A stretch of DNA of 64,000 nt from [Flexibacter] sp. ATCC 35208 (GTDB lineage Bacteria > Bacteroidota > Bacteroidia > Chitinophagales > Chitinophagaceae). The notes below the pieces were generated by a model. That model had not been told where the DNA came from. It made no database searches and saw only the letters and a program-made list of their open reading frames with translations. Made by a program: the position numbers and the translations under genes. Positions 19,299 through 29,500 of the stretch are shown here, in pieces (position 1 is the first letter of the stretch; each line of letters begins with the position of its first letter). Location: positions 74,988 through 138,987 of the forward strand of contig NZ_MTKN01000015.1 of the NCBI RefSeq assembly GCF_001975825.1, in the 5' to 3' direction.

Positions 19299-19979
19299 CT
19301 GGGAATACACCTGCAGTTTCGCTGTATCTGTCACCGCTATGCTCTTGCCGGATACTGCGATGGCCTGCTCCTGTATCAGTTCACTCATCACCCTGAAAGC
19401 CGTTTCATAAGTGGTACCTGTATAAGAAGCCAGATCCTGTCTGCTTAATATCAGGTCTATATTCCCCTCGGCATCCTGCCCAAATTTCTCCAATAATAAT
19501 AACAGGGCATAGGCTACTCTTCCCTTCACCGGCATGTTCACCAGGTTCCGCATTTTCTGCTCTGACTCCTGTAGTTCTGCGGCATAGAAGAGCATCATAG
19601 CATACAGAAAATCATGGTTGACCTTTAGCGTAGTCTGGAAAAAATCAATGGGGATAAAACAAACTTCCGCAGCTTCCAGTGCGGTAGCTGATACTGGGTA
19701 AAGTTGGGTTGTACCTACTCCCCTATGACCTACAATGTCTCCCTTGCGGGCAAAGCGGACTATCAATTCCTTCTCCTCTCCCCAGTGCTTATGCACTTTT
19801 ACAGAACCACTATACAAAAAGTAAATGCCCTGTACCGGTTCGCCTTCCTTAAATAATACTCCTCCTTTTTTGACATTATAGGTTTGTTTGTGTGCCTGTA
19901 TTGCGGGTTTCCATTCGGGTACACAAAGCTTACAAAACATACAGGTGGCGACGTCGCAACCTGATTTATCTTTCTTCAT
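19290..19979 (-). CDS. Crp/Fnr family regulator with N-terminal cysteine cluster
   Basis: A 229-residue regulator with a cyclic-nucleotide-fold sensor domain (about 25-145) and a winged helix (about 155-225). Cysteines 8, 13, 16 and 19 form an N-terminal cluster. A further C107 in AEVCFIPID aligns with the fourth Fe-S ligand of FNR (MVCEIP). In the recognition helix YETAFR, the Glu and Arg that FNR uses to read TTGAT are kept, while the serine between them is replaced. I infer an oxygen- or NO-responsive [4Fe-4S] regulator. The start lies within the 3' end of cobA (14-nt overlap), so the two are coupled. The two FNR-type boxes upstream of cobA/nirB are its obvious candidate targets. Confidence 0.88.
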   Translation of the reverse strand: MKKDKSGCDVATCMFCKLCVPEWKPAIQAHKQTYNVKKGGVLFKEGEPVQGIYFLYSGSVKVHKHWGEEKELIVRFARKGDIVGHRGVGTTQLYPVSATALEAAEVCFIPIDFFQTTLKVNHDFLYAMMLFYAAELQESEQKMRNLVNMPVKGRVAYALLLLLEKFGQDAEGNIDLILSRQDLASYTGTTYETAFRVMSELIQEQAIAVSGKSIAVTDTAKLQVYSQLQ

Positions 19980-20730
19980 CGTTCTTCTTTTTGATCAACG
20001 CCTGCACTTCGGCAGTTATATTACGCAAACGTACTACTTCTCCGACTACTATCACAGCAGGATTTGCCATTCCTTCATGATGTGCTTTATAATAGATATC
20101 ATTTACTGTACCGAGTACCATTTTATCTCTGCCTGTAGTGGCTTCCTGTATGATGGCAACCGGCAGATCCTTCTTACCATGTTTGGAAAAGATTTCCATG
20201 ATGGCTTCCAGTCTGCTCATCGCCATTAATATAATCACAGTAGCAGTCGATCGGGCGGCCAGTTCAATATCTCCTGAAATATCGCCAGTCAATGTAGTGC
20301 CGGTTGTTACCCAAAAGCTTTCAGTCACCCCCCTGCTGGTCAATGGAATCATCTGCGATTCCGCCGCTGCCAGCGCACTGGAAATACCGGGAATAACGTC
20401 CACTGGTATCCCTGCGGCATTCGCTGCTGCAATTTCTTCACCTGCACGGCCAAATACAAAAGGGTCGCCCCCTTTCAGTCTTACTACATGCCCATGACTA
20501 CTAGCATACTCTACAATCAGGTGGTTGATCTCCTGCTGAGACAAAGAATGGCATCCATATCGCTTGCCTACAAAACGCAGCACTGCATCCGGCCGGGCAT
20601 AACTCAGCAATGCCTCGTTCACCAACGCATCATATAATATTACATCTGCCTGTTTTAACACATTAATGGCCTTCAGCGTAATTAGTTCCGGATCACCCGG
20701 ACCAGCACCTACCAGGGATAATTTTGCCAT
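19966..20730 (-). CDS. cobA: Uroporphyrinogen-III C-methyltransferase
   Basis: A 254-residue SUMT that methylates uroporphyrinogen III to precorrin-2, the first step to siroheme. Motifs are LVGAGPGDPELITLKA at the N terminus, RLKGGDPFVFGRAGEE and VIPGISSALAAAES. The methyltransferase domain stands alone: the dehydrogenase/ferrochelatase part of CysG is absent and not encoded nearby. Siroheme is the cofactor of the divergently transcribed NirB. An AAAGGA purine run precedes the ATG. Confidence 0.95.
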   Translation of the reverse strand: MAKLSLVGAGPGDPELITLKAINVLKQADVILYDALVNEALLSYARPDAVLRFVGKRYGCHSLSQQEINHLIVEYASSHGHVVRLKGGDPFVFGRAGEEIAAANAAGIPVDVIPGISSALAAAESQMIPLTSRGVTESFWVTTGTTLTGDISGDIELAARSTATVIILMAMSRLEAIMEIFSKHGKKDLPVAIIQEATTGRDKMVLGTVNDIYYKAHHEGMANPAVIVVGEVVRLRNITAEVQALIKKKNDEER

Positions 20731-20758
20731 GCTTCCTTTATATTATAAATAACTATAT

Positions 20759-20772
20759 TTGATACAAATCAT
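20759..20772. promoter_or_regulatory. FNR-type operator, proximal to cobA
   Basis: TTGATACAAATCAT matches the FNR consensus TTGATnnnnATCAA at 9 of 10 defined positions. It lies in the 183-bp divergent promoter region between cobA and nirB, 28 bp upstream of the cobA ATG. Confidence 0.65.
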
Positions 20773-20811
20773 ACCATTCACTATAAAATTACATTCATTA
20801 TTCTTAATTTC

Positions 20812-20825
20812 ATGATACAAATCAC
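20812..20825. promoter_or_regulatory. FNR-type operator, proximal to nirB
   Basis: ATGATACAAATCAC shares the 12-base core TGATACAAATCA with the other box, 53 bp away (about five helical turns, so the same DNA face). It is 88 bp upstream of the nirB start codon. The rest of the gap is AT-rich, and I could not fix the transcription start. Confidence 0.6.
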
Positions 20826-20913
20826 ATAAAAAGGAATAAAACAGATAGTCAGTCAGGAAAAAGTTATCATATTAACTATTTCGTAATAAATAACCTTCTG
20901 CTTCTTATCAACC

Positions 20914-23400
20914 ATGAAAATAGTAATCATTGGCAACGGAATGGTGAGCTATAAGTTTTGTGAGAAAATAATCTCAAAGACACACACAACACCACCTCAG
21001 ATCACGATATTTGGCGAAGAGCCCCGTCCAGCTTACGACCGTGTTCATCTAAGCGAATTTTTCGCCGGCAAAACTGCGGAAGACCTCCTCCTCGCCCCTG
21101 CCTCCTGGTACAGCAATAATAATATCAGGCTGCATACCGGAGACCCTGTTCAACATATTGATCGCGAAAATAAGACCGTTCACTCTTACAAAGGTATCAA
21201 CGAATCTTATGATTTTCTCATATTCGCCACTGGTTCAGCTGCTTTTGTTCCTCCCATTCCCGGTGTTGACAAAAAAGGCGTATTTATATACCGTACCATC
21301 GAGGACCTGGAACTGATGCGCGACTACGCCCCCAAAGCAAAGCGTGGCGTGGTAATAGGCGGTGGCCTGTTGGGTCTGGAAGCTGCCAAAGCCCTGCTGG
21401 ACCTAGGTATTCCTGACACCCATGTCATAGAATTTTCGCCAAGACTCATGCCCCGCCAGATTGATGATGCCGGCTCCCGCATTCTCCAATCCAAACTCAG
21501 CCAGCTGGGTCTGGAAATTCATACCAACAAGAATACCTCTATTATATTAGGTGATGATACCATCACGGGTTTACAATTTGCCGACGACTCCATCCTTGAG
21601 GCAGACATGCTTGTAATCTCTGCAGGTATCAAGCCCAGAGATGAACTGGCAAAACTGTGCGGTCTGGATACCGGCCACAGAGGCGGCATTGTAGTCAACG
21701 ACCAGTTGCAAACCACCGATCCTGCCATCTTTGCCATTGGTGAATGCGCCTTACATAATGGTATGGTCTATGGCCTCGTTGCCCCCGGCTATGAAATGGC
21801 GGAAGTAGTAGCTTCTAACCTCACCGACAGCAACAAGACCTTTACTGGTTACGATATGAGCACCAAACTCAAGCTCATTGGCGTAGATGTTGCCAGCTTC
21901 GGCGATCCTTTTACCGGCCGTCCGATTGTATATGAAGACACCATGAAAGGCATCTATAAACGTATCAATGTCTCTGACGATGGTAAAACACTGATAGGCG
22001 GTATTCTCGTTGGCGAAGCGGAAGCTTACAACATGCTCCTGCAAACCGCTAAGAACAAAGTGGTTCTGCCCCCTAATCCTGAAGATGTACTGCTCGGCGC
22101 CCGCGGAGGCAATACTGAAGCAGGTGCCGGGGTATTGGGTCTGCCTGACGAAGCCATCATCTGTAGCTGTGAAAGTGTGACCAAAGCCACCATCTGCCAG
22201 GCAGTAGAAGCAGGTAATGAAACACTGAATGATGTAAAGAAATGTACCAAAGCTGGTACCTGCTGTGGAGGTTGTGTGCCTATGGTCAAAGACCTCATCA
22301 CCTCTACCATGAAGGCACAGGGCAAATATATCCGTAATGTGCTCTGCGAACACTTCCACTATTCCCGCCAGGAACTGTACGACCTGATCAAAGTAAAACA
22401 CCTTTATACTTTCGATGAAGTACTGGACACTTACGGTCATGGCGATGGCTGCGAAACCTGCAAACCCGTAGTTGCCTCCATCCTGGCCAGCCTCTGGAAC
22501 GAACTCATTCTCGACAAAGGCAATGACACCGTTCAGGATTCCAACGACCGTTTCCTCGCCAATATCCAGAAAGGTGGCACGTATTCAGTGGTACCCCGTA
22601 TTCCCGGTGGCGAAATCACACCTGCTAAATTACTGGTCATCGCACAAGTGGCCCTTAAATACAATCTCTACACCAAAATTACAGGTGGTCAACGTATAGA
22701 CCTGTTCGGAGCTCACCTCAGCGATCTGCCTTCCATCTGGGAAGAGTTGATCGCTGCGGGCTTCGAAAGCGGCCATGCATATGGCAAAGCACTGCGTACA
22801 GTAAAAAGTTGTGTAGGTTCTACCTGGTGCCGTTTTGGTCTGCACGACAGTGTAAGCTTTGCTATTCAGATAGAAGAACGCTATCGTGGGTTGCGTGCGC
22901 CACATAAAATTAAATCAGCTGTATCGGGTTGTATCCGTGAATGTGCTGAAGCCCAGAGCAAAGACTTCGGCATTATCGCTACCGAAAAAGGCTGGAACCT
23001 GTATGTAGGTGGCAACGGCGGTTCCAAGCCACAACACGCCATCCTGCTGGCTTCGGACCTGGATAGCGACACCTGCATCCGCTACATCGACCGCTTTCTC
23101 ATGTTCTATATCAAAACTGCCGATCCACTTACCCGTACAGCTACATGGCTCAACAAACTGGATGGTGGCATCACCTACCTCCGCAATGTAGTCGTGAATG
23201 ATAGTCTGGGTATCGCAGGCCAACTGGAAGCAGAAATGCAATCCCTCGTAGACAGGTACAAGTGCGAATGGAAAGAAGTGGTTGACAATCCAGAACTCCG
23301 CAAGCGATTTAATCACTTCGTAAACGCCCCCGGCGAAAAAGATCCTACCGTAAAATTTGATCATCTCAGAGAACAAAAAAAAGCTGCCGAATGGAAGTAA
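20914..23400 (+). CDS. nirB: Assimilatory nitrite reductase [NAD(P)H] large subunit
   Basis: An 828-residue enzyme that reduces nitrite to ammonium. In order it has an FAD/NAD(P) oxidoreductase (about 1-395; second Rossmann motif GGGLLGLEAAKAL), a BFD-type [2Fe-2S] domain (about 415-465; CSCES and CCGGC), a linker with further cysteines, a sulfite-reductase half-domain (GGEITPAKLLVIAQ), and the siroheme/[4Fe-4S] domain. The ligands C633, C639, C673 and C677 are all present (SCVGSTWC, GCIREC). The length is normal. The 3' end overlaps nirD by 10 nt. Confidence 0.96.
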   Translation: MKIVIIGNGMVSYKFCEKIISKTHTTPPQITIFGEEPRPAYDRVHLSEFFAGKTAEDLLLAPASWYSNNNIRLHTGDPVQHIDRENKTVHSYKGINESYDFLIFATGSAAFVPPIPGVDKKGVFIYRTIEDLELMRDYAPKAKRGVVIGGGLLGLEAAKALLDLGIPDTHVIEFSPRLMPRQIDDAGSRILQSKLSQLGLEIHTNKNTSIILGDDTITGLQFADDSILEADMLVISAGIKPRDELAKLCGLDTGHRGGIVVNDQLQTTDPAIFAIGECALHNGMVYGLVAPGYEMAEVVASNLTDSNKTFTGYDMSTKLKLIGVDVASFGDPFTGRPIVYEDTMKGIYKRINVSDDGKTLIGGILVGEAEAYNMLLQTAKNKVVLPPNPEDVLLGARGGNTEAGAGVLGLPDEAIICSCESVTKATICQAVEAGNETLNDVKKCTKAGTCCGGCVPMVKDLITSTMKAQGKYIRNVLCEHFHYSRQELYDLIKVKHLYTFDEVLDTYGHGDGCETCKPVVASILASLWNELILDKGNDTVQDSNDRFLANIQKGGTYSVVPRIPGGEITPAKLLVIAQVALKYNLYTKITGGQRIDLFGAHLSDLPSIWEELIAAGFESGHAYGKALRTVKSCVGSTWCRFGLHDSVSFAIQIEERYRGLRAPHKIKSAVSGCIRECAEAQSKDFGIIATEKGWNLYVGGNGGSKPQHAILLASDLDSDTCIRYIDRFLMFYIKTADPLTRTATWLNKLDGGITYLRNVVVNDSLGIAGQLEAEMQSLVDRYKCEWKEVVDNPELRKRFNHFVNAPGEKDPTVKFDHLREQKKAAEWK

Positions 23401-23762
23401 CAACCAACACTCAGAAAGATTGGGTACTCGCCTGTCACACCACCGACGTGCCTGCTAACGGTGGCGTATGTGTAAAACTGGGCGATGAACAGATTGCCCT
23501 GTTCCACTTTGCCCGCCGAAACGAATGGTATGCTACCCAGAACCTGTGCCCACATCGCCAGCAGATGGCCCTGAGCCGGGGTATGACCGGCACGCAGGAA
23601 GGAGAACCCAAAGTAGCCTGCCCCTTTCATAAAAAAACATTCTCGCTGAAAGACGGCCGTTGCCTCACTGATGAACATGAGTGTAACATCACAACTTACC
23701 CCGTGAAAGTGGTAGAAAATAAAGTATTTATAGGAGTTTATAATCCGGCGATGGTTATGTAA
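23391..23762 (+). CDS. nirD: Nitrite reductase small subunit, Rieske-type
   Basis: A 123-residue Rieske-fold protein translated from within the end of nirB. The [2Fe-2S] ligands are intact: C53 and H55 in LCPHR, C77 and H80 in CPFHK. Many NirD proteins, including the E. coli one, lack these ligands, so this subunit probably carries a cluster and could pass electrons in the NirB complex. Confidence 0.92.
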   Translation: MEVTTNTQKDWVLACHTTDVPANGGVCVKLGDEQIALFHFARRNEWYATQNLCPHRQQMALSRGMTGTQEGEPKVACPFHKKTFSLKDGRCLTDEHECNITTYPVKVVENKVFIGVYNPAMVM

Positions 23763-23836
23763 ATTACGATAGAACCAGTCGTGTACTGAATAATAACAGT
23801 GTAACAATCGTAATTCACACCACTCAACCAAAATTT

Positions 23837-25192
23837 ATGAAGCTACTGTTCCGCGCCGGGGCATTCTCCATCGTACTAAGCGCTATCTCCTACCTCCATG
23901 CAGATGCGCAGTTTTCTATAGGGGCTCAATTAAGAACACGCACGGAATATCGTGATGGACAAGGGGCCCCACTACCACAGGGATCAAACCCCGCCGTCTT
24001 TACATCTCAGCGTACCCGTCTCATGGCAGGTTTTTCCGGTTACCGTTTCAAACTGGGTGCTACTATCCAAGATGTAAGAGTATGGGGACAGGATGTATCA
24101 CTGATCAACCGCACTACTACCCAGGACCTCAATGGCCTGATGGTACACGAAGCCTGGGCAGAAGTAATGTTGCTCGACACCGTTTACAAAAACAAAGCCC
24201 TGAACCTAAAGGTCGGCAGACAGGAAATTGCCTACGACGATATGCGGTTACTGGGGAACCTGGACTGGCTGCAACAAGGTCGTCGCCACGATGCAGCTAT
24301 CCTGAAGTATGAAACAGGCCCTTTCCAGTTACACCTGGGTGGCGGCTTTAATCAAAACAAGGAAAACAGCACAGGAACCATCTACAACGAAACGCCTCCT
24401 GGCAACTACACAGCTACCACCAACGCAGGTACCATGTATAAAGCCATGGAATTCCTCTATGCCGGTAAGAAATTTAAGAAGGGCAATGTATCGTTCCTCT
24501 TCTTTGCCGACCAGTTCTCTAAGTATCACATCGATACAGTGGCTGGGGTAGCGACTAAAACATACGAACAGGCGACCTACACCCGCATGACCACCGGACT
24601 GTTTTACACCAACACGTTCAACAGGTGGACGGTGACAGCTTCGGGTTATTACCAGTTTGGTAAAGGTGCCACTGGCCTGAACCTGCGTGCAGCTACCCTG
24701 AATGGTAACTTCATGTACCAGGTATCCAAACCATTCAGCGCAGGTGCTGGTGTAGACTTTGCCACAGGTGGCACGTCGTCGGACGGCAAGACCAGCAATG
24801 CCTTTGACTTCCTGTATGGTACCCCGCATAAATACTGGGGCTATATGGACTACTTTTATGTAGGCAGTCCGTTTGGCAACAGGGGCTTACAGAACTACTA
24901 TATCAAAACGAAGTTCAAACCAAATACCAAATGGACACTCACCGGCGATATTCATGAATTTCTTGCCAGCAGTGAGATCCCGGGGTATGACACCCGCCGT
25001 TTTGGGGAAGAGCTGGACATCGTAGCCAACCTTGCCCTGACGAAGGTAGTCAGCTTCGAAGGTGGTTATAGCCACTTCTGGAGCACCAATGCATTAACAT
25101 CCGCAGGCGTTAAAAATGTTGCAAACGCTAAGAGCAATAGTAACTGGGCTTACTTAATGATCATCATCAAACCGGATTTTATTTTCAAGTAA
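23837..25192 (+). CDS. Alginate-export-family outer-membrane porin
   Basis: A 451-residue beta-barrel protein with a signal peptide (about 1-24, ADAQ-F). Barrel motifs are typical of the alginate_exp family: GAQLRTRTEYRDGQG at the start, QRTRLMAGFSGYRFKLG, and LKVGRQEIAYDDMRLLGNLDW, a strongly conserved loop. It sits between nirD and narK, so nitrate or nitrite passage across the outer membrane is the sensible inference. The preceding 74-bp gap contains only a 9-bp inverted repeat (23762-23770/23807-23815). Confidence 0.87.
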   Translation: MKLLFRAGAFSIVLSAISYLHADAQFSIGAQLRTRTEYRDGQGAPLPQGSNPAVFTSQRTRLMAGFSGYRFKLGATIQDVRVWGQDVSLINRTTTQDLNGLMVHEAWAEVMLLDTVYKNKALNLKVGRQEIAYDDMRLLGNLDWLQQGRRHDAAILKYETGPFQLHLGGGFNQNKENSTGTIYNETPPGNYTATTNAGTMYKAMEFLYAGKKFKKGNVSFLFFADQFSKYHIDTVAGVATKTYEQATYTRMTTGLFYTNTFNRWTVTASGYYQFGKGATGLNLRAATLNGNFMYQVSKPFSAGAGVDFATGGTSSDGKTSNAFDFLYGTPHKYWGYMDYFYVGSPFGNRGLQNYYIKTKFKPNTKWTLTGDIHEFLASSEIPGYDTRRFGEELDIVANLALTKVVSFEGGYSHFWSTNALTSAGVKNVANAKSNSNWAYLMIIIKPDFIFK

Positions 25193-25220
25193 AGGATTAG
25201 GATACATCGTTCGCCAGCCA

Positions 25221-25244
25221 TAGCTGAAAGTACGCTTTCAGCTA
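25221..25244 (+). terminator. 10-bp stem with UACG tetraloop between porin and narK
   Basis: TAGCTGAAAG (25221-25230) and CTTTCAGCTA (25235-25244) pair perfectly around TACG. There is no T-tract after it, so it is more likely a stabilising or partial-termination stem that sets the relative expression of the porin and narK than a full terminator. Confidence 0.6.
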
Positions 25245-25289
25245 AAGGGCACCGCCATGCCATCACTCAAATAAAAAACTCATTGCACT

Positions 25290-26588
25290 ATGTCGCAAAA
25301 CAACCAGCTCAAAACCCTCCCGCTGTTCTCACTGAATAGCATTAACATGCGCACCTTTCACATTACGTGGCTCATGTTTTTTGTTTGCTTCTTCGGCTGG
25401 TTCGGTCTTGCACCGCTCATGCCCACCATCCGTGAAGACCTGGGTCTCTCTAAAGCACAGGTAGGCAATATTATCATCGCATCCGTATCGGGTACTATAC
25501 TGGCCCGCCTTATCATCGGTAAACTCTGTGATACCTGGGGGCCTCGTAAGACGGCTATCCGGCTGCTGATCGCTGGTTCATTACCGGTATTTTTGGTAGG
25601 ACTGGCCAGAGACTATACTACTTTCTTACTTTTCCGCTTAGCCATCAGTGTGATAGGCGCATCCTTCGTAGTCACACAGTATCATACTTCCATGATGTTT
25701 GCTGCGAATATCAAAGGCACTGCCAATGCAGTAACCGGTGGCTGGGGCAATCTGGGTGGTGGAGTGACGAACATGGTGATGCCGGTTATCTTCGCAACCA
25801 TTGTGGGCCTGGGGTTCACAAAATCTGAAGCTTGGCGGTATGCAATGATCCTTCCCGGCATCATGATGCTGATCGTAGCCTTCCTCTATTCACGCTATAC
25901 AAAAGATACACCTGATGGTAATTTCGATGAGATAGACCATCATGCGAATAAAACAAAAACTGATTATTCCATCCTTGCTGACTGGCGCATTTGGGCATTG
26001 ACATTGGCATATGCGATGTGCTTTGGTATGGAGATCACTTTTGACAATGTGGCTTCATTACACTTTGTTGACACGTTTCATTTATCACAGAGCAGTGCAG
26101 GTTTCTGGGCAGGCGTGTTTGGATTCATGAACCTATTTGCCCGTGCCATGGGGGGGATCGTATCTGACAAAGTAGGTGCCCGCTTTGGTCTCAAAGGCAA
26201 AGGCCGTCTGCTCGCCATCGTATTATTACTCGAAGGCATTGGCCTGTTGCTCTTTGCACAGGCTGGTAATCTCACATTAGCGATCATCTCTATGCTCACC
26301 TTTGCGCTCTTCCTCAAGATGGCCAATGGTGCTACTTACGGCATTGTACCTTTTATCAATGAGAAAAACATTGGACTGGTCAGTGGTATCGTAGGTGCAG
26401 GGGGTAACCTGGGTGGTATGCTCTTCGGCTTCCTGTTTAAGTCTGAATCGATCTCCTATATACAGGCATTCACTTACATTGGCTACATCGTAATTGGTGT
26501 ATCGCTCATCGTGATGCTCACAAGATTTATCAGTAAACCAGCGAAATCATGGCTTCATACAAAACAACCTGTTGCTATTGCGGAGTAG
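25290..26588 (+). CDS. narK: NarK/NasA-type nitrate/nitrite transporter
   Basis: A 432-residue MFS protein with 12 predicted helices. Both nitrate-signature regions are present: GGWGNLGGGVTNMVMP in helix 5 and GIVGAGGNLGGMLFG in helix 11. It would import nitrate for the reductase encoded downstream. Its last 40 nt overlap the start of that reductase gene. Confidence 0.95.
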   Translation: MSQNNQLKTLPLFSLNSINMRTFHITWLMFFVCFFGWFGLAPLMPTIREDLGLSKAQVGNIIIASVSGTILARLIIGKLCDTWGPRKTAIRLLIAGSLPVFLVGLARDYTTFLLFRLAISVIGASFVVTQYHTSMMFAANIKGTANAVTGGWGNLGGGVTNMVMPVIFATIVGLGFTKSEAWRYAMILPGIMMLIVAFLYSRYTKDTPDGNFDEIDHHANKTKTDYSILADWRIWALTLAYAMCFGMEITFDNVASLHFVDTFHLSQSSAGFWAGVFGFMNLFARAMGGIVSDKVGARFGLKGKGRLLAIVLLLEGIGLLLFAQAGNLTLAIISMLTFALFLKMANGATYGIVPFINEKNIGLVSGIVGAGGNLGGMLFGFLFKSESISYIQAFTYIGYIVIGVSLIVMLTRFISKPAKSWLHTKQPVAIAE

Positions 26589-29500
26589 GATGTGGGATCA
26601 TCGTGCACCAGGACAGGCAGGGAAAGATCCAGGTAGAGGGAGATAAAGATCATCCTGTAAACAGGGGCATGCTTTGCTCCAAAGGGATGAACCTTCACTA
26701 TACTGTGATGGATACCAGCGACCGGTTGCTCTACCCTGAGATGCGCTACAACCGCCACTTACCCAGGCAACGCGTATCGTGGGATCAGGCGCTGAATCGC
26801 ACTGCTGCCGTGTTTACAAAAATCATTCAACAATATGGCCCGGATGCAGTAGCCTTCTACGCATCCGGGCAATGCCTTACAGAAGAATATTATGTTGTCA
26901 ATAAACTCATCAAAGGATTCATTGGGAGTAATAACATAGATACCAACTCACGCCTTTGTATGAGCAGTGCCGTTGCTGCTTACAAACTGGCGTTGGGCGA
27001 AGACAGTGTACCCGGTGCTTACGATGACCTTGAACTCGCTGACTGCATCTTCGTAGCTGGTGCGAACCCTGCATGGTGTCATCCTATTTTATGGCGACGT
27101 GTAGAAGCTGCAAAAGCTGCTAATCCTGATTTGAAAATTATCGTCAGCGATCCCCGTGTTACACAGAGTTGTGCTACGGCAGATCTGCATTTGCAGATCC
27201 ATCCCGGTACCGATATTGTATTACATCATGCCATTGGTCGTGTATTAATAGAACAGGGGCATATTGATCCTCTATTCATTCGCGATCACACAGATGGTTT
27301 TCAACAATACCGGGATATCGTAATGGAACGCAGCATAGCCAGTGCCGCCGAAATTTGTGATATACCTGAAAGTGCTATCTACGAAGCAGCGTCCCTGATT
27401 GGGAATGCGACCGGATTCATGACCCTCTGGACCATGGGCCTTAATCAAAGCGTAGTTGGTGTGCGCAAAAATCTCAGCCTGATCAATCTTCATTTGATTA
27501 CAGGACAGATAGGCAAACCCGGTGCAGGACCTTTCTCTCTCACAGGTCAACCCAATGCTATGGGAGGCCGTGAGGTAGGTGGCTTATCCAACCTGCTGCC
27601 AGCACATCGTGTATTGGATAATCCTGCGCATCGCAAAGAAGTACAAGCGTTCTGGGGTGGCGTGCCGCTCTCAGAAAAACCCGGTCTTACCGCCACCGAG
27701 ATGTTCACAGCGCTCAACGATGGTACACTAAAAGCCATCTGGATTATGTGTACAAATCCGTTGGTAAGCTTACCTGATGCACGATTAGCAGAAGCAGCCT
27801 TAAAGAAAGCAAAGTTTGTAGTGGTACAGGAAATATCCAATCGTCCTGAAACCCTGCAATATGCTGATGTGATCCTTCCCGCCGCTGCCTGGACGGAAAA
27901 GGAAGGCACTATGACGAATGCAGAACGCCGCATCAGTTATCTCCAAAAACTCACAACGCCTCCCGGCGAAGCGCTGCCTGATTCAGAGATCATCTGTCGC
28001 TTTGCAATCAAGATGGGCTTCCATGGTTTTGACTATGAAAATACTGCCGCTATCTATGATGAGCATTGCCGCCTTACAGCGGGTACCAACATCGATGTAA
28101 GCGGCTTAAGTTATACCACCTTACAGGAAAAACGCACTGTGCAATGGCCTTATCCACAGGGAGCAAAAGGCTTTGGTACACCCCGTCTTTTCACAGATCA
28201 TACTTTTTATACCAAAACCGGCAAAGCAGCGATTCACTCCTTTCCGGACGGGAATAATTCTACCCCTCCTGATCCTGAGCTACCGCTCATTCTTACCACA
28301 GGCCGTATCCGCGACCAGTGGCATACCATGAGTAAGACAGGGAAAGTGAGCAAACTAAAACAACACATTCCAGCACCACTATTGGAGATCCATCCTGACG
28401 ATGCAGCAGAAAGAGACATCAAAGCGGATGATATCGTTGAGATTTACAATGCTAACGGCAACGTCCGTGTGAAAGCACAGCTCAGTACCAATATCAAGAA
28501 AGGGGTGGTCTTCCTGCCTATGCACTGGGGCAAGACACTCAACAGTGATCTGAACAGGGCAAACAATCTGACCCATACGCTGGTAGATCCTATTTCCAAA
28601 CAACCTGACTTAAAATATACCGCAGTACAGGTACAGCGCTTTCAAAAGCCCACACAACGTATCATTATTATCGGTGCGGGTGCAGGTGCCTGTGGTTTTG
28701 TAAAGTCGTACCGGACGATGAATACGACAGATGAAATCACCGTATTCAGCAAAGAGAACTTCCCTTTCTATAACAGGGTCATGCTCCCTGATTATATCAG
28801 CGGTACCCAACAGTGGCAACAACTGGTAAAGATGACAGATGAAGAAGAAGCTTCGCTAAAAGTGAATCTGCTCAGAGGCATCAGCATCGTAGATATAGAT
28901 CGCAGGCACCAAACAGTCACAGATAGCCTGGGCAATGAACACCAGTATGATATCCTTATTCTCGCGATGGGTTCAAGGGCAGCCATGCTCAAGGGTGTAC
29001 CACCATTAAAAGGGGTATTCACTATGCGCAACAGATTGGATGCCGATGCATTTATCAAACATATCGACCCGGCCAAAGGAAAGGTAATGATAGCAGGTGG
29101 GGGGCTCTTAGGCATCGAACTCGCTGCTTCGCTCAGAGAGATTGGTATAGAAGTAGGTGTACTACAACGTACTTCCCGCCTCATGTCCGCACAACTGGAC
29201 AAGCTGGGTAGTCAGTTATTATATGAAGAACTGACTGACAGAGGCATTGAAATATTGTACAATGATGAAATAGAGCGCTTTACAGGCATACAGGCATTAG
29301 ATGGTATCCGGTTGAAAAGTGGGAGCCATGTACCTTGTCAGGCAGTCGTACTCTCTATAGGTACCACCCCAAATATAGAGCTGGCGCAGGCTTCACAGCT
29401 CACCTGCAATAGAGGAGTGATTGTAAATGATTACATGCAAACCAGTGATCCTGCAATATTTGCTATCGGTGAAATCGCAGAGTTCAAAGGCACGCTCTAT

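Noticed and set aside
21751..22440. 229-codon minus-strand frame inside nirB
   Set aside because: nirB is intact with all motifs in the plus frame. The antisense frame is a codon-bias shadow.
23762..23815. 9-bp inverted repeat (AATTACGAT/ATCGTAATT) between nirD and the porin gene
   Set aside because: The loop of 36 bases is long, there is no T-tract, and the spacing does not fit a known operator type, so I did not call a site.
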